Assembly (NCBI GenBank): GCA_024641635.1
Contig: JAHECS010000017.1
Coordinates: forward strand, 21,267 to 64,773
From: Actinomycetes bacterium
GTDB taxonomy: Bacteria; Actinomycetota; Actinomycetes; S36-B12
Length of the DNA: 43,507 bases
Direction: 5' to 3'
In this document: in pieces, positions 1 to 8,413 of the stretch
Layout of the letters: each line of letters opens with the position of its first letter
How positions within the stretch are numbered: position 1 is the first letter of the stretch
The notes under the pieces: model-generated
Told to the model about the DNA's origin: nothing
Seen by the model: only the letters and a program-made list of their open reading frames with translations
Databases searched by the model: none
Program-made: the position numbers and the translations under genes

Positions 1-24
1 ACGAGCCGGGGGGCGCGGGGAGGG

Positions 25-1308
25 CTAGCGGGAGGCGATCGGGACGTAGTCGCGCAGCGGCTCGCCCACGTAGACCTGACGCGGACGTCCGATCTTGGTG
101 TCCGGGTCGCCGATCATCTCGCGCCACTGCGCGATCCAGCCGGGCAGCCGGCCGAGCGCGAACAGCACGGTGAACATCTGCGTCGGGAAGCCCATCGCCT
201 TGTAGATCAGGCCCGTGTAGAAGTCCACGTTCGGGTAGAGCTTGCGGGAGACGAAGAAGTCGTCGGCGAGCGCCACCTCCTCCAGGCGCAACGCGATGTC
301 GAGCAGCGGGTCCGTCACGTGCAGCTGCGCGAACACGTCATGGGCCGTCTTCTTGACGATGGCCGCGCGCGGGTCGTAGTTCTTGTACACGCGGTGGCCG
401 AAGCCCATCAGCTTGACGCCGTCCTTGCGGTCCTTCACCTGCCGGATGAACGTGTTGACGCCGCCGCCCTGCGCGTGGATGTTCTCCAGCATCTCCATCA
501 CGGCCTGGTTGGCGCCGCCATGGAGCGGGCCGAACAGGGCGTTGATGCCCGCCGAGACCGACGCGAACAGGTTGGCGTGAGAGGAGCCGACCAGCCGCAC
601 GGTCGACGTCGAGCAGTTCTGCTCGTGGTCCGCGTGCAGCAGCAGCAGCTGGTTGAGCGCCTTCGACAGCACCGGGTTGACCTCGTAGGGCTCGGCCGGC
701 ACGCCGAACGTCATCCGGAGGAAGTTGTCGATGAAGCCGAGCGAGTTCTCCGGGTAGAGGAAGGGCTGCCCGACGGCCTTCTTGTGCGCGTAGGCGGCGA
801 TGGTCGGAACCTTGGCGAGCAGGCGGATCGTCGAGATCTCCACCTGCCGCGCGTCGAACGGGTCCAGGGAGTCCTGGTAGAAGGTCGACAGCGCCGAGAC
901 CGCCGAGGACAGCACCGGCATCGGGTGGGCGTCACGCGGGAAGCCGTCGAAGAACCGGCGCAGGTCCTCGTGCAGCATCGTGTGCATGCGGATGTCGCGC
1001 TTGAACTCATCGAGCTGGTCCCCGCTCGGGAGCACCCCGTAGATCAGGAGGTAGGACGTCTCGAGGAAGCTCGACTGCTGCGCCAGCTGCTCGATCGGGT
1101 AGCCCCGATAGCGCAGGATGCCCGCATCCCCGTCGATGTAGGTGATCGACGACGTGCACGAAGCGGTGTTCGTGAATCCGTGGTCCAGCGTGACGTGCCC
1201 GGTCTGCTTGAGCAGGGGGGCGATGTCGATGCCGGATTCGCCGACGGTGGACGGCACTTCGGGGAGCGGCAGCTCCCCATCCGGGAAGGTCAAGCTGTAG
1301 TCAGACAC
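25..1308 (-). CDS. gltA: Citrate synthase (type II-like)
   Basis: Condenses oxaloacetate and acetyl-CoA to citrate, the entry step of the TCA cycle, in the cytoplasm. The 427-residue protein has the full family length. The catalytic residues are visible: His263 in LHGGAN, His305 in GFGHRVYK and Asp362 in NVDFYTG, together with the conserved LLLHADHEQN helix. The start is GTG at 1308, preceded by a strong AAGGAGG ribosome site, so translation here is leadered, unlike many neighbours. It lies 78 bp downstream of dapC on the same strand but is separated from it by a hairpin, and it has its own -10-like hexamer, so it is probably transcribed alone. The gene is intact and assignment is firm; only the paralogue class (gltA versus methylcitrate synthase) rests on overall resemblance. 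Confidence 0.95.
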   Translation of the reverse strand: MSDYSLTFPDGELPLPEVPSTVGESGIDIAPLLKQTGHVTLDHGFTNTASCTSSITYIDGDAGILRYRGYPIEQLAQQSSFLETSYLLIYGVLPSGDQLDEFKRDIRMHTMLHEDLRRFFDGFPRDAHPMPVLSSAVSALSTFYQDSLDPFDARQVEISTIRLLAKVPTIAAYAHKKAVGQPFLYPENSLGFIDNFLRMTFGVPAEPYEVNPVLSKALNQLLLLHADHEQNCSTSTVRLVGSSHANLFASVSAGINALFGPLHGGANQAVMEMLENIHAQGGGVNTFIRQVKDRKDGVKLMGFGHRVYKNYDPRAAIVKKTAHDVFAQLHVTDPLLDIALRLEEVALADDFFVSRKLYPNVDFYTGLIYKAMGFPTQMFTVLFALGRLPGWIAQWREMIGDPDTKIGRPRQVYVGEPLRDYVPIASR

Positions 1309-1326
1309 GTCGTACCTCCTTTGGGG

Positions 1327-1332
1327 AGCGTA
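1327..1332 (-). promoter_or_regulatory. -10-like TACGCT before gltA
   Basis: Eighteen bases before the GTG, leaving room for a short leader with the AAGGAGG ribosome site; so gltA would not be leaderless. Confidence 0.4.
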
Positions 1333-1366
1333 CAGAGGTCACCCGTGGTCGGCTCCGGGACCTCTG
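1333..1366. promoter_or_regulatory. Inverted repeat CAGAGGTC-N18-GACCTCTG before gltA
   Basis: Perfect 8-bp arms directly upstream of the gltA -10-like hexamer, covering the -35 area. Candidate operator for citrate synthase control, or a second hairpin behind dapC. Confidence 0.4.
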
Positions 1367-1372
1367 ACCTGT

Positions 1373-1394
1373 TTGCGTGATCCGCCTCACGCAA
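1373..1394 (-). terminator. 8-bp hairpin overlapping the dapC stop
   Basis: TTGCGTGA (1373-1380) and TCACGCAA (1387-1394) pair perfectly around a 6-base loop that abuts the dapC stop codon. Likely end of the fdxA-dapC transcript. Confidence 0.55.
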
Positions 1395-2490
1395 GCCGTG
1401 CAGCCACGGCGGCCACATCGGCGTCCGACGCCGTGAGGGCGATGCGGACGTGGTCCGCGCCAGCAGGGCCGTAGAAGTCACCGGGGGTGACGACCACGCC
1501 CCTCTCGGAGAACCATCGGACCGTCTCCCAGCAGGGCTCACCACGGGTCACCCACAGGTACAGGCCCGCCTCGCTGTGGTCGATCCGGAAGCCGGCGCGC
1601 ACGAGTGCGTCGCGGAGCACCTCACGACGACGCCCGTAGCGCGCGCGCTGCGCCTCGACATGCGCATCGTCCCTGAGGGCCGCGATGGCAGCGCGCTGCA
1701 CCGGGGTCGGGACCATCATCCCGACGTGCTTGCGTACGGCCAGCAGGTCGCCCACGAGTGCGGGATCTCCGGCCACGAACCCGAATCGGTAGCCCGCCAT
1801 GCTCGAACGCTTCGACAGCGAGTGCACGGCCAGCACGCCGTCGTGGGAGCCACCGGACACCGACGGGTGCAGGACGGACACCGGGCTCGCATCCCAGCCC
1901 AGCTCGACGTAGCACTCGTCGCTCACGACCGGGGCACCCCGCTCCCGAGCCCAGGCCACGATCTCTGCGGCGCGCTCGGGTGACAGGACGGCACCGGTCG
2001 GGTTGCTCGGCGAGTTCAGCCAGACGAGCGCAGCGTCGTCGACCGACTCGGGCTCGTCGGTCGCCACCGGCTCGCATCCGGCCAGGATCGCACCGACGGC
2101 GTAGGTCGGGTACGCGATCCGGGGTAGCACGACCTTGGCGCCGACCGGGAGCCCCAGCAGCCTCGGAAGGGAGGCGACCATCTCCTTGGACCCGATTGCC
2201 GGCAGGACGGCGGCGCTCGGCACATCAGCGCCGAGGGTGCGCCCGAGCCAGTCCGAGCAGGCCTCCCGGAGGTCGCTCAGGCCGGCCGTCGTCGGGTAGC
2301 CCGGGGCGTCGGTCGCGGCGCGCAGGGCCTCCTGGACGACATCCGGAGTGGCATCGATCGGCGTCCCGACGGACAGGTCGACGGCACCGTCGACGTGCTG
2401 CCGGGCCAGCTCGGCAAAGGGCGCGAGGACATCCCACGGGAAGTCCGGCAGCTCGTCCGCGACGCGCCGCCGAGCGGGGGCTTGGGGCAT
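1387..2490 (-). CDS. dapC: Succinyldiaminopimelate transaminase DapC
   Basis: PLP-dependent class I/II aminotransferase of the lysine/meso-diaminopimelate pathway, making N-succinyl-LL-2,6-diaminopimelate from the 6-oxo compound. The 367-residue protein shows the fold-type I landmarks in order: PGYPTT (about 63-68), the NSPSNPTG loop (159-166), SDECY (190-194) and the Schiff-base lysine Lys227 in HSLSKRS. The start ATG lies only 3 bp after the ferredoxin stop codon, so the two form a tight operon. The fdxA-dapC pairing is the usual actinobacterial arrangement (Rv1177-Rv1178 in M. tuberculosis) and supports the specific DapC call over a generic aspartate aminotransferase. A perfect 8-bp hairpin overlaps the stop codon. 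Confidence 0.9.
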   Translation of the reverse strand: MPQAPARRRVADELPDFPWDVLAPFAELARQHVDGAVDLSVGTPIDATPDVVQEALRAATDAPGYPTTAGLSDLREACSDWLGRTLGADVPSAAVLPAIGSKEMVASLPRLLGLPVGAKVVLPRIAYPTYAVGAILAGCEPVATDEPESVDDAALVWLNSPSNPTGAVLSPERAAEIVAWARERGAPVVSDECYVELGWDASPVSVLHPSVSGGSHDGVLAVHSLSKRSSMAGYRFGFVAGDPALVGDLLAVRKHVGMMVPTPVQRAAIAALRDDAHVEAQRARYGRRREVLRDALVRAGFRIDHSEAGLYLWVTRGEPCWETVRWFSERGVVVTPGDFYGPAGADHVRIALTASDADVAAVAARLA

Positions 2491-2493
2491 GGA

Positions 2494-2820
2494 CTAGTCG
2501 TCGTGCTCCTGCGGAGGGACGCTGGCCAGCAGCGCTGCGTCGAAGTCCTGCTCTCCGAGCTTGGCGGCGCCGCCCGGCGAGCCGAGATCGACGAAGAACT
2601 CGGCGTTGGCCGCGGTGTAGTCCTTCCACTCCTCCGGTACGTCGTCCTCGTAGAAAATCGCCTCCACGGGGCACACCGGCTCGCAAGCACCGCAATCGAC
2701 ACACTCGTCGGGCTGGATGTAGAGCATCCGCTCGCCCTCGTAGATGCAGTCGACGGGACACTCCTCGATGCAGGCCTTGTCCTTCAGGTCCACACACGGA
2801 AATGCGATGACGTAGGTCAC
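2494..2820 (-). CDS. fdxA: 7Fe ferredoxin ([3Fe-4S][4Fe-4S]) FdxA/FdxC type
   Basis: Small soluble electron carrier of about 108 residues. The start chosen is GTG at 2820, giving the family N-terminus VTYVIAFPCVD; it has GGAGG five bases upstream. A longer frame reaching 2886 adds a non-conserved leader and is rejected. Cysteines fall at about 9, 17, 21 and 25 and then at 40, 43, 46 and 50. By family analogy Cys9, Cys17 and Cys50 hold the 3Fe cluster and Cys21, 40, 43 and 46 the 4Fe cluster; an aspartate in the first motif in place of a fourth cysteine fits the 3Fe site. First gene of the fdxA-dapC operon. The redox partner is not evident in the window. Confidence 0.93.
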   Translation of the reverse strand: MTYVIAFPCVDLKDKACIEECPVDCIYEGERMLYIQPDECVDCGACEPVCPVEAIFYEDDVPEEWKDYTAANAEFFVDLGSPGGAAKLGEQDFDAALLASVPPQEHDD

Positions 2821-2940
2821 CTGGGCCTCCGGTTCGTCCGCCCTCAGCCGAGGACAGGGATGGTTCGACGGCCACAACTTACACAACCGTCGCGCGGGAG
2901 GGGGCTCGGGCGTGGACGCGCCGCCCCGCAGGCCGGAACG

Positions 2941-2958
2941 GGCGCCCCCGAGGGCGCC
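2941..2958 (-). terminator. 7-bp GC hairpin downstream of the VanW gene
   Basis: GGCGCCC and GGGCGCC around CCGA, about 30 bases past the stop; a second GC stem (2963-2969 with 2982-2988) lies closer to the stop. Candidate terminator without T-tract. Confidence 0.4.
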
Positions 2959-2988
2959 GTGCCCCGCGCCAGGGTCGGGGTGCGCGGG

Positions 2989-4839
2989 CTAGGCGTTGGA
3001 GAAGACGTCGTCCGAGCCGGACGAGTCGCTCGGCTTGCTGCTCGGCTTGCTGCTCGGCTTGCTGCTCGGCTTGTCGCTGGGCGTGTCGCTGGGCTTGTCC
3101 CCAGCCGGAGGCGTGGCCGTGTCCTCGGCGTCGGCCTTCTTCTTCCCCGGCTTCTTCTTGTCCGGCTTCTCGCCGCACGTGACGTCGGGGGCGGGCTTGT
3201 ACCTCGTGGTGATCGGCTCGCGCTTGACCTCTTCGCCGTCCTTGTAGAAGACGCGGTCGACCGTGATGGTGAACCCGTCCACTCCGTTCTGCCCCTTGCA
3301 CTCCGGCGAGTCGTCGTACACGTCCGAGTAGGGCACGATGCTGGTGCGCTCGCCGTACTCGGCCTCGATCTTGTCGTACTCCTTCGTGCCCCAGAACGAG
3401 ACAGTGATCGACGTGGGCGTCGTACTCGACGTGATGAACACCGCGTTGGGGCTGCTGTTGCGGAACTTCATGTCGAAGATGCCCCACGCGACCGTCGCCT
3501 CGAGCCCGGGCTTGTACCGCGAGATGTAGATGGAGTGGGCGACCGTCTGCACGCGTTCCATCCCGGCGTAGAAGGCCGCCGTCCACGTGGCGGTGGCGGA
3601 CGTGGACACACCACCCCCGAGGTCCTCGGCGAAGATCCCGCCTGGACCGACGACATAGCCGACCGTGTAGCCGTTCTCCTCCGTGCGCTCCTTGATGGTG
3701 TCGTTCAACGAGAAGGTGTCCCCCGGCATGAGCAGGGTGCGGTTGATCCGCTCAGCCGCCTGGCCGATGTTCTGCGACCGGTAGGGCGCGTAGGGGTAGG
3801 ACTGGGTGAAGGTGGACAGCCGCTCCGTGATGCCGAGGGCCTTCGCCTCCTCCGTCGTGAGCTTGGGTGGTCGAGTGCCCATCGACACCGTGACCGTCCG
3901 CTCGCTGGGAGGCTTGTCCAGGACGGCCGCGACGGCTGCGGCAAGCTCGTCGTCAGCCACTCCGGTGCCGACCTTGGACTTCACGACCTTGACGACGCCC
4001 TTGCGGATCTTGAAGGTGGCGTCACGGCCGGGGGTCTCGACCGCCGCGAGGTCCGCGGCGATCGACCGGTGCAGCTTGGCACCGTCGACCTGCGGAACGA
4101 GCTGGCCGTTGTCGACGGTGAAGCTCAGCGCCCGCCCTACGGCCTTCGCCGGGATCTGCGCCGTGATCGTGCCGGCTCGCACCGTCACCGGACTCGCAAG
4201 GGCGGCCTCCGCGAGCGCGACCGCGGCCTGGACGCTCTGCTCGTCGACAGTCGGCTCCACCGTCACGACGACGGCCTCGACCGTCGTCGTCGGCGAGAGG
4301 ATCGCCTGCTTCAGCGCCGCGGTCGTGGCCTCCCTGTCGATCGCCCTGCCAGGGGTCCCGGCCGTGACCACTGGCTCGCCCTTCTTGACGCGCACCCGGG
4401 GCTCCACCGCCGGCTGGTCGACGGAGTCGGCGATGACCTCGAGTTGAGCGTCGAGCTTGGCCTGGTCCACTGCGGCGACGGCGGGCAGCTCGGTCGACCC
4501 CACGAGGTTCGCCACGAGGGCGACCGGGTTCCAGGTGTGCCCGAACGCCGGTGCCACCGACGCAGCTGCATCGAGTGCGACTCCCGCCTCGGCTGGATCG
4601 ACCCGGAAGGTCGTGTCCAGGGCGGTGACCTTGACCTTCCTCTCGGACGCCGGACCAAGCATCGTGGTGAGGGCAGCGGCGGCCTGCTCCTGGTTCATGC
4701 CACTGATGTCGACACCCTGGACCGTCGTGCCACCCCGGGCCGTCGAACCGCTGGTGAGCGCGAGCACGAGGTAGCCCACGACGAGGACGGCGACAACCGC
4801 TCCTACGCCGAGAAGGACCCGCCGAGGGACAGACGTCAT
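2989..4839 (-). CDS. VanW family membrane-anchored envelope protein
   Basis: 616-residue protein with a short cytoplasmic N-terminus and one membrane segment at about 8-28, the rest being predicted outside the membrane. Two repeated regions at about 40-190 and 200-325 resemble the putative peptidoglycan-binding domain found in YoaR-type proteins. The VanW domain follows at about 370-510, with the recognisable LGGGVSTSATATWTAAF signature. The last ~65 residues are a low-complexity Lys/Pro/Ser/Asp tail built from a 12-bp DNA repeat. VanW is linked to vancomycin-resistance clusters in other bacteria but its biochemical role is unknown, so no resistance function is claimed. The start ATG at 4839 has no strong ribosome site. 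It is separated from the mshB pair by 88 bp and is probably its own unit. Confidence 0.85.
   Translation of the reverse strand: MTSVPRRVLLGVGAVVAVLVVGYLVLALTSGSTARGGTTVQGVDISGMNQEQAAAALTTMLGPASERKVKVTALDTTFRVDPAEAGVALDAAASVAPAFGHTWNPVALVANLVGSTELPAVAAVDQAKLDAQLEVIADSVDQPAVEPRVRVKKGEPVVTAGTPGRAIDREATTAALKQAILSPTTTVEAVVVTVEPTVDEQSVQAAVALAEAALASPVTVRAGTITAQIPAKAVGRALSFTVDNGQLVPQVDGAKLHRSIAADLAAVETPGRDATFKIRKGVVKVVKSKVGTGVADDELAAAVAAVLDKPPSERTVTVSMGTRPPKLTTEEAKALGITERLSTFTQSYPYAPYRSQNIGQAAERINRTLLMPGDTFSLNDTIKERTEENGYTVGYVVGPGGIFAEDLGGGVSTSATATWTAAFYAGMERVQTVAHSIYISRYKPGLEATVAWGIFDMKFRNSSPNAVFITSSTTPTSITVSFWGTKEYDKIEAEYGERTSIVPYSDVYDDSPECKGQNGVDGFTITVDRVFYKDGEEVKREPITTRYKPAPDVTCGEKPDKKKPGKKKADAEDTATPPAGDKPSDTPSDKPSSKPSSKPSSKPSDSSGSDDVFSNA
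3029..3100 (-). repeat. Six 12-bp tandem units encoding the VanW protein tail
   Basis: Units at 3029, 3041, 3053, 3065, 3077 and 3089; the first three are identical (CTCGGCTTGCTG) and the rest vary. They encode a Ser-Lys-Pro-Ser type repeat in the C-terminal tail and could change in number by slippage. Confidence 0.85.
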
Positions 4840-4927
4840 CGAATCGACGTCCCGAAATACACCCTAAGTCCCTTTCCGCAGTGCCGTTCCACGGAGGATG
4901 GTACGCAGCCTCAGGGCTTCGGACGAA

Positions 4928-5326
4928 TCATGACTCCACGAGGTTCCGCGGACGGGAACGCGGAACGGGCAGGCTCGCGGCCGCCGACGCCAGGATCACC
5001 CCGCCCAGCAGGTACACCAACTGGCGCGAGCCACCGGACAGGGCCACGTCGCCGGAGGGCGTCTCCGCGGACAGCGCCACGGTCGCGATGAGCCAGCCGA
5101 CGAGCACGGCCCAGCCTCCCCAGCGGGAGCGCAGCGCCCATGAGGCGCCCCTGATGGCGGCGAGCAGGGCGATCCAGACAGCAGGGACACCCCACGGGAT
5201 GGTGACGATCCCCCACGGAGCGTCGATCAGGGCCCGCTGGGCCTGCACGAAGGCGCCCGCCAGGCCGAGGACCAGCCCGAGGACGAGCAGGAGGGCGACC
5301 ATCAGCCAGCGCCAGCCGGCTGTCAC
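4928..5326 (-). CDS. Small membrane protein, DUF6113-like, coupled to mshB
   Basis: 132 residues, strongly hydrophobic, with four likely membrane helices at about 7-28, 42-62, 70-90 and 99-117 and a basic C-terminal tail. The GTG start overlaps the mshB stop in a GTGA quadruplet (5323-5326), so it is almost certainly translated together with mshB. A small multi-pass protein directly after mshB is common in actinobacteria (Rv1171 next to Rv1170, and DUF6113 proteins in streptomycetes, from memory). No function is known and none can be read from the sequence. The link to mycothiol synthesis is by position only. Confidence 0.8.
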   Translation of the reverse strand: MTAGWRWLMVALLLVLGLVLGLAGAFVQAQRALIDAPWGIVTIPWGVPAVWIALLAAIRGASWALRSRWGGWAVLVGWLIATVALSAETPSGDVALSGGSRQLVYLLGGVILASAAASLPVPRSRPRNLVES

Positions 5327-6204
5327 CCCACGATCCCCGCGAAAAGGTCGTTCTCATGCCGGGCGCCGGGGTCCTGGACGACGGTGCCGCGCGCCAACCG
5401 GAAGTACTCGATGCCGAACGCCTGGGACCCGACATTGTCCGCGAGGGCGAAGAACCCACCGTCGACGCTGACCTGGGTCCCGTGGGCTCGCAGGGCGGCC
5501 ATCTTGTTCTGCAGAAAGGGGGAGGCGTCGATCGACGTGGTCACGAGGTCGTCGTCGCACGCGAACGGCAGGTCGTTGGGGTCCATGGCCGTGAAGTCGT
5601 CCTCGATGCCCTGGGCCTTCATCGCCTCGATGCCCGCCACGATGATGCTGCGGGGGAAGGCGGTCCAGTACACCTTGGTGACCTCCCATGCGGGTCCCAG
5701 ATCGGTACGGAACGTCGGGCTGGCGGCCAGGTCCATGGCGTAGTGCGCCACCCGGTGCGCCTGGATGTGGTCGGGGTGCCCGTAGCCACCGAAGTCGTCG
5801 TAGGTGACGACCACCTGAGGCCGCACCTCGCGGATGACCGGGACCAGCTCGACGGCAGCCGCGAGGAGGTCCGCCCTCCAGAAGCAGTCGGGCCGATCAT
5901 TCGACGCCGTCCCCATCATCCCCGAGTCACGGAAGCGGCCAGGGCCGCCGAGGAGTCGGGAGTCGGTGATGCCGAGCTCGGCCATGGCGGCCGACAGCTC
6001 CTGCTGCCGGTGCGCGCCGAGGGCGTCCTCCTGGTCCGCCGCCAGGTGGGACAGCTCGGGCAGCAGGACCTCGCCCTCCTCGCCGAGCGTGCACGTGACG
6101 AGGGTGACGTGGGCGCCATCCGCGGCGTACTTGGCCATGGTTGCGCCGGTGGCGATGCACTCGTCGTCCGGGTGGGCATGCACGAGCAGGAGGCGTCGGT
6201 CCAT
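5323..6204 (-). CDS. mshB: GlcNAc-Ins deacetylase of mycothiol biosynthesis, MshB
   Basis: Zinc-dependent LmbE/PIG-L-fold deacetylase that converts GlcNAc-inositol to GlcN-inositol, the second stage of mycothiol synthesis. The 293-residue protein opens with HAHPDDE (residues 9-15): His11 and Asp14 are the expected zinc ligands and Asp13 the base. The third ligand lies in [12 protein letters not shown]. The ATG at 6204 has no Shine-Dalgarno; a TACCCT hexamer six bases upstream suggests a leaderless transcript. Mycothiol conjugate amidase (Mca) is a close paralogue, but the length, the following small membrane gene and the nearby typA and fdxA-dapC all match the mshB locus of other actinobacteria. 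The presence of this gene marks the host as a mycothiol user. Confidence 0.92.
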   Translation of the reverse strand: MDRRLLLVHAHPDDECIATGATMAKYAADGAHVTLVTCTLGEEGEVLLPELSHLAADQEDALGAHRQQELSAAMAELGITDSRLLGGPGRFRDSGMMGTASNDRPDCFWRADLLAAAVELVPVIREVRPQVVVTYDDFGGYGHPDHIQAHRVAHYAMDLAASPTFRTDLGPAWEVTKVYWTAFPRSIIVAGIEAMKAQGIEDDFTAMDPNDLPFACDDDLVTTSIDASPFLQNKMAALRAHGTQVSVDGGFFALADNVGSQAFGIEYFRLARGTVVQDPGARHENDLFAGIVG

Positions 6205-6210
6205 CGGGCA

Positions 6211-6216
6211 AGGGTA
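6211..6216 (-). promoter_or_regulatory. -10-like TACCCT before mshB
   Basis: Exactly six bases separate this hexamer from the mshB ATG, leaving no room for a leader. Consistent with the recurring leaderless pattern in this window. Read from sequence only. Confidence 0.5.
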
Positions 6217-6268
6217 GCGAGCGCAGAGCGGCCCGCAGCACGGCGGCGCTGCATGGACGACCGCTGCC

Positions 6269-6274
6269 TAGGAT
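6269..6274 (+). promoter_or_regulatory. -10-like TAGGAT before the S9 peptidase
   Basis: Six bases before the ATG at 6281, with no Shine-Dalgarno sequence; candidate leaderless promoter divergent from that of mshB. Confidence 0.5.
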
Positions 6275-6280
6275 GCCGGG

Positions 6281-8413
6281 ATGACGACTCAGGACGACAC
6301 CGCCGCCGAGACCTACCCCCGGCAGCAGGCCGCCACCCGGCGCTTCCGCCTCGGTGTGCCGCGGGGGTTCGTCATCGCCCCTGACGGGCGTCGCGTCGCC
6401 TTCATCCGCAGTTCCGGCGGTCGCGACCCCGTGGGCAGTCTGTGGGTCGCCGAACCCGACGGATCCGGAGGGCTGTCCGAGCGGCTCGTCGTCGACGCCC
6501 GCGAGCTCGCTCACGCTGACGACGACCTGCCGGCGGCAGAGCGGGCGCGACGCGAGCGGATGCGGGAGACGACGAGCGGGATCACCGCCTTCTCGGCCGA
6601 CGCCGATGTCCGCTGCGCGGCCTTCAGCGTGGACGGCACCCTGTTCTCCGTCGACCTCGATCGTCCCGGAGCCGAGGCTGTCGGGCTGCCCACGCCCGGT
6701 CCCGTCGTCGACCCGCGAGTCTCCCCGGACGGGCGACTGGTGGCCTTCGTGAGCGACCGCTCTCTCTACCTCCTTGACACCGACGGGGCCACCCCGGCGC
6801 GATGCCTGGCGGAGGCTGACTCCGAGACCGTGTCCTGGGGGCTGGCGGACTTCGTCTCCGCCGAGGAGCTCGGGCGGGTGCGCGGCCTGTGGTGGCTGGC
6901 GGACGGCAGCGCCGTCCTCGCGGAGCGCGTCGACGAGGCCGGCGTCGCCATCCGGTGGATCGCCGAGCCTGCGCATCCCGAGCGGGAGCCTCGACCGCAC
7001 CGCTACCCCGCCGCCGGAACCGAGAACGCCGAGTCCCGACTGTTCCTCATCCCCATCGAGGGCGAGCCCGCCGAGATCGGGTGGGATCACATGGCGTTCC
7101 CGTACCTGGCGACGGTGCAACCGGACGACATCGGCCGTGCGGTCGTGAGCGTGCTCAGCCGGGACCAGCAGCACCAGCTCGTCCTCGACGTCACGTCCGA
7201 CGGTCGCGTGGCGGTGGCCGCCGAGCGGAGTGCGCGCCCGTGGCTGACCCTCCATCCCGGCGTTCCGTGCCGGCGTCCGGACGGGAGTCTCCTGGAGGTC
7301 ATCGCGAACATCGACGACGACTGCTTCCAGCTGGTCGCCGACGGCCGGCCGCTCACGCCAACCGAGCTCAACGTCACGGGCATCGCTCACGTGTCGGCTG
7401 ACGGGATCGTCCTGACCGCACAGCCCACCCCCCTCGACCAGGGCGTCTACGAGATCCGGGGCGCCGCCCTCACCGCCGTCGCGGCCGAGCCCGGCATCCA
7501 CGCCGTCGCCGCTGGCGGCGGTGGAGCGGTCATCGCCAGCACCGATGCGTATGAGCCAGGTGCCCGGTTCGAGGTGCGACTCCCCGAAGCCGTCGCGACC
7601 ATCTCCTCACGCGCCGAGTCCCCTGCCGTTCGCCCAGAGGTCACCTTCCTCCGCGTGACCGATCGCGAGCTGGCCTGCGCCGTTCTGTGGCCCGCCGGGC
7701 ATGTCCCCGGGTCCGCGCGGCTGCCGGTGGTCATGGCCCCGTACGGAGGTCCGCACAGCGCCAGAGTCGTCCACGCCGCCGGCGCGTTCTCGTCCGATCA
7801 GTGGCTCGCAGACCAGGGATTCGCCGTCGTCATCGTCGACGGCGCGGGAACTCCCGGCCGCGGACCGGCGTTCGAGTTCGAGGTGAGCCGCGATCTCGCA
7901 GCACGCGTCCTGGCGGACCAGGTGGCCGCCCTGCACGCACTGGCCGCCCTCTACCCGGACCTCGACCTCGGCCGGGTCGGGATCACCGGCTGGTCGTTCG
8001 GGGGGTACCTGGCTGCACTAGCCGTGCTCGACCGCCCCGACGTCTTCCATGTCGCCGTGGCGGGCGCACCGGTCACCGACTGGGCCCTCTACGACACCGC
8101 ATACTCCGAGCGCTACCTCGGGCTACCCGACGAAGATCCGGACACCTACGCGGCCACCTCACTGCTGACCCGGGCCGCTCAGCTGGCTCGACCCCTGCTG
8201 GTCATCCACGGGCTCGCCGACGACAACGTCCTCGTCGCGCACTCACTGCAGTTCTCCAGCGCACTGCTCGCGGCCGGCCGTCCGCATTCGGTCCTGCCGC
8301 TCAGTGGGATCACCCACATGACGCCTCAGGAGGTGGTGGCGGAGAACCTGCTTCGCCTCGAGGCCGGGTTCCTCGCCGAGCACCTGCAGGTCCCACCGGC
8401 AGGCACGAACTAG
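6281..8413 (+). CDS. S9 family serine peptidase (DPP IV/acylaminoacyl-peptidase-like)
   Basis: 710-residue cytoplasmic peptidase without a visible signal peptide. The N-terminal ~450 residues form the beta-propeller region typical of dipeptidyl-peptidase IV-like enzymes, and the C-terminal ~250 residues the alpha/beta hydrolase. The triad can be read as Ser572 in GWSFGG, Asp647/648 in HGLADDNV and His679 in GITHM. Family members cleave short peptides, often after proline. It is divergent from mshB and convergent with the peptide ABC transporter, with which it shares a palindromic CTAG carrying both stop codons. A role in breaking down imported peptides is plausible but inferred only from adjacency. 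Confidence 0.88.
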   Translation: MTTQDDTAAETYPRQQAATRRFRLGVPRGFVIAPDGRRVAFIRSSGGRDPVGSLWVAEPDGSGGLSERLVVDARELAHADDDLPAAERARRERMRETTSGITAFSADADVRCAAFSVDGTLFSVDLDRPGAEAVGLPTPGPVVDPRVSPDGRLVAFVSDRSLYLLDTDGATPARCLAEADSETVSWGLADFVSAEELGRVRGLWWLADGSAVLAERVDEAGVAIRWIAEPAHPEREPRPHRYPAAGTENAESRLFLIPIEGEPAEIGWDHMAFPYLATVQPDDIGRAVVSVLSRDQQHQLVLDVTSDGRVAVAAERSARPWLTLHPGVPCRRPDGSLLEVIANIDDDCFQLVADGRPLTPTELNVTGIAHVSADGIVLTAQPTPLDQGVYEIRGAALTAVAAEPGIHAVAAGGGGAVIASTDAYEPGARFEVRLPEAVATISSRAESPAVRPEVTFLRVTDRELACAVLWPAGHVPGSARLPVVMAPYGGPHSARVVHAAGAFSSDQWLADQGFAVVIVDGAGTPGRGPAFEFEVSRDLAARVLADQVAALHALAALYPDLDLGRVGITGWSFGGYLAALAVLDRPDVFHVAVAGAPVTDWALYDTAYSERYLGLPDEDPDTYAATSLLTRAAQLARPLLVIHGLADDNVLVAHSLQFSSALLAAGRPHSVLPLSGITHMTPQEVVAENLLRLEAGFLAEHLQVPPAGTN

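Noticed and set aside
2821-2886. Longer ferredoxin start adding 22 residues
   Set aside because: The added residues are not ferredoxin-like. GTG 2820 has GGAGG at the right spacing and gives the family N-terminus.
2395-5091. Very long plus-strand open frame (898 codons) opposite dapC, fdxA and the VanW gene
   Set aside because: Arg/Gly/Val/Leu-rich antisense shadow caused by high third-position GC. It overlaps three recognisable genes and shows no domain.
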